64,000 nt of DNA, taken from the NCBI GenBank assembly GCA_030407005.1, contig JAUDYN010000001.1:2604001-2668000 (forward strand). Reading direction: 5' to 3'. The notes beneath the pieces were generated by a model. The model saw only the letters and a list, made by a program, of their open reading frames with translations, made no database searches and was not told the origin of the DNA. The translations under genes were made by a program, and so were the position numbers. This stretch comes from Desarmillaria ectypa. Its lineage: Eukaryota > Basidiomycota > Agaricomycetes > Agaricales > Physalacriaceae. This document shows positions 58,524-64,000 of this stretch, piece after piece (position 1 is the first letter of the stretch; every line of letters begins with the position of its first letter).

Positions 58524-59094
58524 TCAAAACATGGAGCCCTCTGGAGGTTGCGGAAGCTTCCTGTTATGGAACGATGCCATCTCCCTGCAACGACATTTCT
58601 TAGTGTGAGTTAGGAGATCGTAAAGCATGCTGACTTTCTCATCTCCACGAGAACACTCTCGATACTGTGGTTGCGGGTCCACCCAGCTAACACAGGAAGT
58701 TTGGTCGGATCGACCATGCCGTTCGTCTGGTTGACAAACGGCAGATTGACCTTTGAGAGGAACTGAACAGTCGGAGCGCTATCAGGGTAGCACTCTCCAC
58801 AAGTAATCTTAAGGCTGTAGATACGATTCTCGTGTACGGTCTGCATAGATATCAATGATCAGTACTGTATCCGGGCAGGGCAGTGCGACATACATGTCCT
58901 GGACCAATAATCGTGCCATTCCAGTTGCTCATCATGATATCGTCACCGTCCTCTAAACCATACGAGCACGACCCATCGCCAATGCCTTTCTCGCCTTTTT
59001 CAAGTTCTTCGAGTAGCCGAAAGTTTCGTGGAACTATACAAGTCGATTTCAGCATCCCGTTAGAATAACAATTAGTGGACTCACTCTTCGCCAT
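58524..59094 (-). CDS. MMS2: Ubiquitin E2 variant MMS2
   Basis: Four exons (59094-59085, 59033-58894, 58840-58635, 58584-58524) encode 138 residues. MMS2 pairs with Ubc13 to build Lys63-linked ubiquitin chains, for example on PCNA in error-free damage bypass. Landmarks are [76 protein letters not shown] and the C-terminal [13 protein letters not shown]. As expected for a UEV, no catalytic cysteine occupies the active-site position. The first exon is only 10 nt. Intron 3 uses a GTCAGC donor; reading through it would instead end the protein after SACFTIS, losing the conserved KLPQPPEG tail. The gene is head-to-head with HSE1, 215 bp apart. Confidence 0.95.
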
Positions 59095-59309
59095 CGCAAG
59101 GAGGATGACAATGATCACCGAAGTTCGTAGTGATGGGCCAAAATGTAAATTTCATCATTATCATATAATTTGGTCCGAAACGAAACTGTTTTCGGAACCC
59201 GTATAGCCACCAGCGTGAGGGAGCAATTCCTCATCACATCTTCGACATCCGCAGCTTCCCCTCTCTCTTTATACCATTAGTCTCCCAAGAAAGCGCACCA
59301 ATCTCGCAA

Positions 59310-62069
59310 ATGTTTGGAGGAGGCTCTACGAATCCATACGATGAGATCGTCAGTGCGTCTACTCCCATACTGATAACTTGTATATGGCCTGTCATTCCTG
59401 ATCACTAACTTGAACAGCCAAGACGACAGACGAGAATTTGACGAGCGAAAATTGGGAGCTTATTCTCAATCTATGCGACAAAGTACAGGAGGAAGGCCAG
59501 GAAGGGTGCGTTATTTGTCGTTTATTGGTATCACCGCTTACACGACATTCCAAGGGCCCGCAATGTCATAGCTGCTGTGCTCAAAAGGTTGGCTCATCGT
59601 AATCCTAATGTACAGCTATACGCCCTGTCCCTGTCGGAATCGCTATCTAAGAACTGCAGTATCGAGCTCCATAGGGAAATTGCATCCAGAGCGTTTACCC
59701 AGGGATTAGAGAAAGTTATCACCGACAGGGTAAGCACCTTCAGTGTTATCAACTTCCACATATACTCATATGGGTGTAGACGACACATGAGAAAGTACGT
59801 CGGAGGGCTCTAGGCTTAATCGCAATGTGGACAGCAGAATTCGAGAGTGATTCCACTCTCGGTGTGATGGAGGACTGTTACAACAGCTTACAGGCGAAAA
59901 GTATATTGGCCACACTTTTGCATTGTTCCTCCCATTCAACCGTTTTCCAGATTATAAATTTGAAACACCACAAGAGCCTCCGCCGCCAACTGTGGACGAC
60001 GAAATTCGTCGAAAAGAGGAAGAGGAGCTTCAGCGTGTCCTCGAAATCTCTATGGAAGATAAGGGCGGACGAGACCAATGGGCACGGTACAACGACACTG
60101 CGTCAAGTGGTGCAGGTGGATCTGGCTCTTCGCCAAGTCTGCCACGCGCATCCGGTTCCTCCAGTTCGTACCAAGCCCCATCATCGTCTTTTGCAATGCC
60201 GAGTTATCCGGCGGGTTATATTTCTGCACGTACACCATCACCGAAGCAACAGCAGGTACAACAATTCGCTATTACTACGGCACCTTCTACCCCAACAGCG
60301 ACTGTCTCACCTCCTCAAACCAATATCGTCACCCGGGTTCGCGCACTACACACCTTCGAGCCCACGGAACCCGGTGAGCTTGGATTTGAGAAGGGTGATG
60401 TCATCAAGGTGGTAGATCGTGGTTATAAAGACTGGTGGCGAGGCCAGCTTAAAGGAAGAACAGGAATCTTTCCCGTGAACTATGTGGTGCGTAGTCTTAG
60501 TGTCGAAGGACCCTGATGAATAACTCCCATCATAGGAGGCAATGCCTGAACCTACTGCTGCCGAGCTAGGAAGAGAAGCAGAGCAGGAAGCAGCTGTTTT
60601 TGCCCAAGCTGTTAATGTCGAGAAATTACTCAACATGCTGAGATCACTGGATCCAGCCAAGGATAACCTTGCGGATAACGAAGAGATCCAAGTACGTCCC
60701 TTTCATATGCTCAATATCACTGTCAACGAGTCTTGCCATCATAGGAGCTCTATCGGTCGAGTATGGCTTTACGCCCCAAGATTGTGAAGCTCATTGACAA
60801 GTACAGTCAAAAACGAGGTATATCTTTTTTTCCCCTTCTCGTCGAGATCTGAACTAACGCATATGACTAGCTGATCTTGTATCAATGAACGAGACGTTCG
60901 TCCGCGCACGCACCATATTTGATCGTATGATGGAAGAAAGCCTCGCCCGCCACAGTGCGATGTATGAGCAGCCTCCTGCTGCTGCTGCATATCAACCCAC
61001 AAACCAATTTCCTGTCACACGTCCGGATTCTCGTGGACAGGCGGCGCCTGCTTCCTATGCGTGGAATCAGCAACCTCAACAGCCGGCATATGGCGCGTAC
61101 TCTCAGTATGCTGGACAGTATGGTCCCCAACCTCGACCTGTGGCTACCGCGTACGGCCCTCAGCCTTACGGACCGCAGGGACCGTTGCCCTATCCTGCCC
61201 AAGGTCAAGGTCAACCGGGCTCCACCCCGGCTCAAGTGTTGCCTGCTCAGACACCGCAAAACTCTATTCCAGTCCAAGTGCAAGGAGTGGTGTCGAACCA
61301 GACGCATGAATCCATGCCTTCCGACGCTCAGGGACCATTGCCTGCCCAAGTGCAAGGATCTTTGCCCACACAAACACAAGGTTATATGCCCGCACAAGCT
61401 CAAGGGCATGTACCTGCACAAGCTCAAGCAGCACAAGTTTTAGGACAGACGTCACAGCCGGCCGACCCTACAACCCAACCTCAGTCACAAGCTCAGGTGC
61501 AACATCAACAACAAATCCAGGGTCGTCAAGTCGCTGCTCCTTATGTCTACGACCCCACCATGACTTATTCCGACCCGAATGTGCAAGCGTGGGCGCAGTA
61601 CTACGCCAAAGGCGGGAAAGATCTTGCTGGTGCCGTTTACTTCATCTCCGTTCCTGGTGTGACGGATAATTTGCTGCCTCACGCTACCCCTGTGCCCGAA
61701 CCTCAATCTCAACTGCTTCAGCATCAACCTCAGCATCAAATACAGACTAGCGATGCGGGCTCCGTGGAGGCGCTTCCATCGCCTTTCCCTTCTGGTGATC
61801 AGCAAAAGCAACCCGTCGTAGCGAACGAAGGGGGGAGAAGCCCAGTGGCTAACTCTTCAACACCATCCTGGGTGTTGCCAAAAGTTTCGTCACCGGCAAG
61901 GCCCTCGGGTGGTGCCAGTTCCCCCGCCCCAGGTGGTGCTGGAATGGAAGGCGGATACGGAAGATCACCGTATTATGCCTTATCGGGTCATATGGCGGGA
62001 ATGAGTATTAGCGGAGACCAGACACAAGGCTCCGCTCATGGGTACCAAGGAGTCGGTGCAACTGCGTGA
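59310..62069 (+). CDS. HSE1: ESCRT-0 subunit HSE1 (STAM homologue)
   Basis: Eight exons (59310-59352, 59418-59505, 59555-59729, 59780-59900, 59951-60486, 60536-60691, 60745-60817, 60871-62069) give 796 residues. HSE1 with VPS27 sorts ubiquitinated cargo on endosomes. Domains in order: VHS (residues about 8-142, [40 protein letters not shown]), UIM ([15 protein letters not shown], about 165-180), SH3 ([40 protein letters not shown], about 265-322), and the GAT-like core ([37 protein letters not shown]). The last 370 residues are Gln/Pro/Tyr-rich, with imperfect QAQG repeats near 535-590, longer than in yeast. The intron layout and complete domain set leave little doubt. Confidence 0.96.
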
Positions 62070-62418
62070 GATGAAGCGAAACAATCTTGCTCTTATGATT
62101 AAATACTAGTCTCTCGTGATCCGTATATTTATTTTGTGTTCATCGTTACCCTCTGCAAATTCCACAGTTCTTCTATCTTTCTAACCTTGAAGAAGATAAT
62201 AAAATCCTCAAACCTCCTGGGATTCCTTCGTTCGTTTTTAAGCTTTGTACACATGTGGGTAAATTTGAAATTGCTCTTTTAGACTGTTATGTTCGCCCTT
62301 GCCTTTCCTATCAAGAAGCCTAAAAGATTCCAGCTAAACTATCGTCACGGGTTGAAGCTGTGAACACTAGGATTGGACATGATGCTAGCTGTACATACTC
62401 CTGTTTTGTTCTGTGAAT
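62070..62418. other. Intergenic region between HSE1 and P450
   Basis: The 349 bases contain the HSE1 3' region and the P450 promoter. Nothing else is recognisable. Confidence 0.5.
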
Positions 62419-64000
62419 ATGCTTTCCTCGATGACTTGTCTGATAACTCTGGTTGGCGGTATATGTGTGCTTGGTGCCTACATATTTTATCGTCTTGCTA
62501 TTGCACCGTCTTTCGATCCTCTGCACTCACTCCCTGGTCCTCCAGTAAAGGGCTACTTTGGAAATCATCTCAATCTGGTCTTGAAGTACGACAGGCTTGC
62601 TTCTACTAAACTGTTGACATGCACTGACTACGCATGCCATGTCACAGCGCTGAAATATCTCCCAGAGCCTATGAATTGCTCACTCGTAAATATGGCCGAA
62701 CGATGAGAATAAGGGGTTTTGGTCCGGTATGTCCAAAAATTTAGCTGTATATCATCGCCTGACGCGGACGCTACCTTCAGTGGGATGAACGTCTACTGAC
62801 TCTAGATCCTGTCGCTGTCGCACATATTCTGAAGAATACCGCGGTGTATGAGAAGCCACTGTTGTCAAGAAGGATTATCAACAATCTTATAGGATGTGGG
62901 ATGCTGTCGGCTGAGGGGCAGTTATACAAACGTCTCAGACGCATCGCGACACCCGCCTTTTCCGCTTATAATATGCGCGCGCTGGTACCTCATGTTTTCA
63001 AGAAGGCGCAACAGCTCACGAACCGCTGGTTGTCCATAATGAAGGAACACGAACACGAGAGGGAATATCTGAGCATCAACGTTTGTCATTGGCTCAGCCG
63101 TGCCACATTTGATGTGATTGGCCTCGCAGGTATCTCCGCAGTACAATGACGTTACCGGTGTGCCGTTATTCACGGACTGGACTCTTGCAGGACTTGACTA
63201 TAACTTCGATGCCATACAGGATGAAACTAATCCGTTATTCACAGCCTATAGAGACATGTTCGAGAAAGGCCTATCCCAGACTGGCTCATTACGAACTCTG
63301 GTTGTCGGTTATCTCCCTTTCTTGAACGTGATATTTGTAAGTCCTATGAGTCCTCATAAAAGCATGCTGATACTAGGTTCAACAGCGAAATAAGACCGTG
63401 CGGCGGTGCCAAATGGTTATACGGGATATTACTGGTCAGCTCATTCGAGATAGAAAGCGACAACTTGAGGAAGCGGCGACTTTGGAAATTCCGTATTCCG
63501 GAAGGGACCTGCTTAGTTTACTTAGTACGTCATGAAAGTTGTAAATTTGGTGCTCCCGCTAACTTCTTTCAGTCAGAGCAAACACGATACAGGATGTCCC
63601 TCCTGAGAGCCACGTATCTGACGGTGAACTTTTAGATAGTATCAACACGTTTATCTTCGCTGGGTCTGACACGTCTTCGCTTGCTATGACTTGGACTTTG
63701 CTTCTACTCGCTAGACACCCTGCGATGCAGACTCGTTTACGCACCGAATTGCTCTCCCTAGGTCTCTCTCGCCATGTTGATGAAATGACGGAGGAAGAGA
63801 TGCAGAGGATTTTCACTTCGTTAGCCGAATTCTCTTTCTTCCACAACATCGTACGGGAGTCGCTGAGGCTGATCCCGCCTGTCCATTCGTCAATGAGAGT
63901 GGCTACACGGACAGATATCATCCCTCTCAAATATGCTATTAGGAGCAAAGATGGCGAAGCGACAAGTATAGAAGTACCGAAAGGCACATTCATTCACATT
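62419..64000 (+). CDS. Cytochrome P450, 3' part beyond the window
   Basis: Six exons are visible (62419-62585, 62648-62726, 62781-63129, 63191-63336, 63386-63524, 63573 to the window end), giving 436 residues without a stop. A signal-anchor helix (CLITLVGGICVLGAYIFYRL) and a Pro-rich hinge (SLPGPPVKGYFGNH) place it on the ER. The WDERLLTLDPVAVAHILKN segment, the C-helix-like RLRRIATPAFSAYNMRALVP, the I-helix oxygen-activation motif FAGSDTSS and the ExxR motif in RESLRLIPP are intact. The heme-cysteine loop lies past 64000. The sequence resembles the large agaricomycete P450 families used in xenobiotic and secondary metabolism; substrate cannot be inferred. Confidence 0.93.

Overview
This window is a gene-dense stretch of a filamentous basidiomycete chromosome, most likely an agaricomycete. 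The evidence is pervasive short introns (mostly 45-60 nt, GT-AG with a few GC-AG), intergenic gaps often under 150 bp, genes interleaved on both strands, and a gene set that is typically fungal: BTA1 betaine-lipid synthase, LIM-RhoGAP, lysophospholipase, GH16, an agaricomycete-type LINE relic and a basidiomycete-type P450. All exon models were built by hand from splice sites, reading-frame continuity and recognisable protein motifs. No transcript evidence was available.

Layout. 0-4.3 kb holds an NFKBIL1-like J-motif protein and the cohesin subunit Rad21. 4.4-5.5 kb is a decayed LINE fragment. 5.6-11.9 kb is a secretory and cell-surface block: a signal-peptide-bearing carboxymuconolactone-decarboxylase-like protein, a GH16 beta-glucanase, the very-long-chain 3-hydroxyacyl-CoA dehydratase (PHS1), a pepsin-type aspartic protease and a single-span surface protein. 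Three of these have clear TATA boxes. 12.1-14.4 kb is an ELL-type Pol II elongation factor, followed by an almost ORF-free 1.4 kb gap with a strong-looking promoter. 15.8-25.3 kb carries a membrane-anchored phospholipase B, an HMMR-like coiled-coil protein, Pol I subunit RPA43, mitochondrial import subunit PAM16/TIM16 and a BTB protein. 25.6-41.6 kb carries a LIM-C1-RhoGAP protein, BTA1, RAD23, an STK11IP-like LRR protein, Arf6 and a mitochondrially targeted cysteine synthase. 41.7-54 kb contains two paralogous PSR/SCP-type phosphatases about 10 kb apart. They flank a four-span coiled-coil membrane protein, a candidate TPP1/Tpz1-like telomere protein and a Yap-type bZIP factor. 54.2-64 kb has a mitochondrial protein with faint helicase resemblance, a single-span protein, the ubiquitin E2 variant MMS2, the ESCRT-0 subunit HSE1 and a P450 cut by the window end.

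How the genes relate. There is no metabolic gene cluster. Most loci are conserved housekeeping genes for chromosome maintenance (Rad21, RAD23, MMS2, the TPP1-like candidate), transcription (ELL, RPA43, bZIP), mitochondria (PAM16, cysteine synthase, helicase-like), lipids (PHS1, PLB, BTA1) and trafficking or signalling (Arf6, HSE1, RhoGAP, PSR phosphatases). Many are arranged head-to-head with 90-220 bp shared promoters. The most interesting points are the TPP1/Tpz1-like gene that only becomes visible when two adjacent ORFs are joined across a 50-nt intron, the diverged phosphatase duplication, and the ATP-motif-lacking mitochondrial helicase-like protein.
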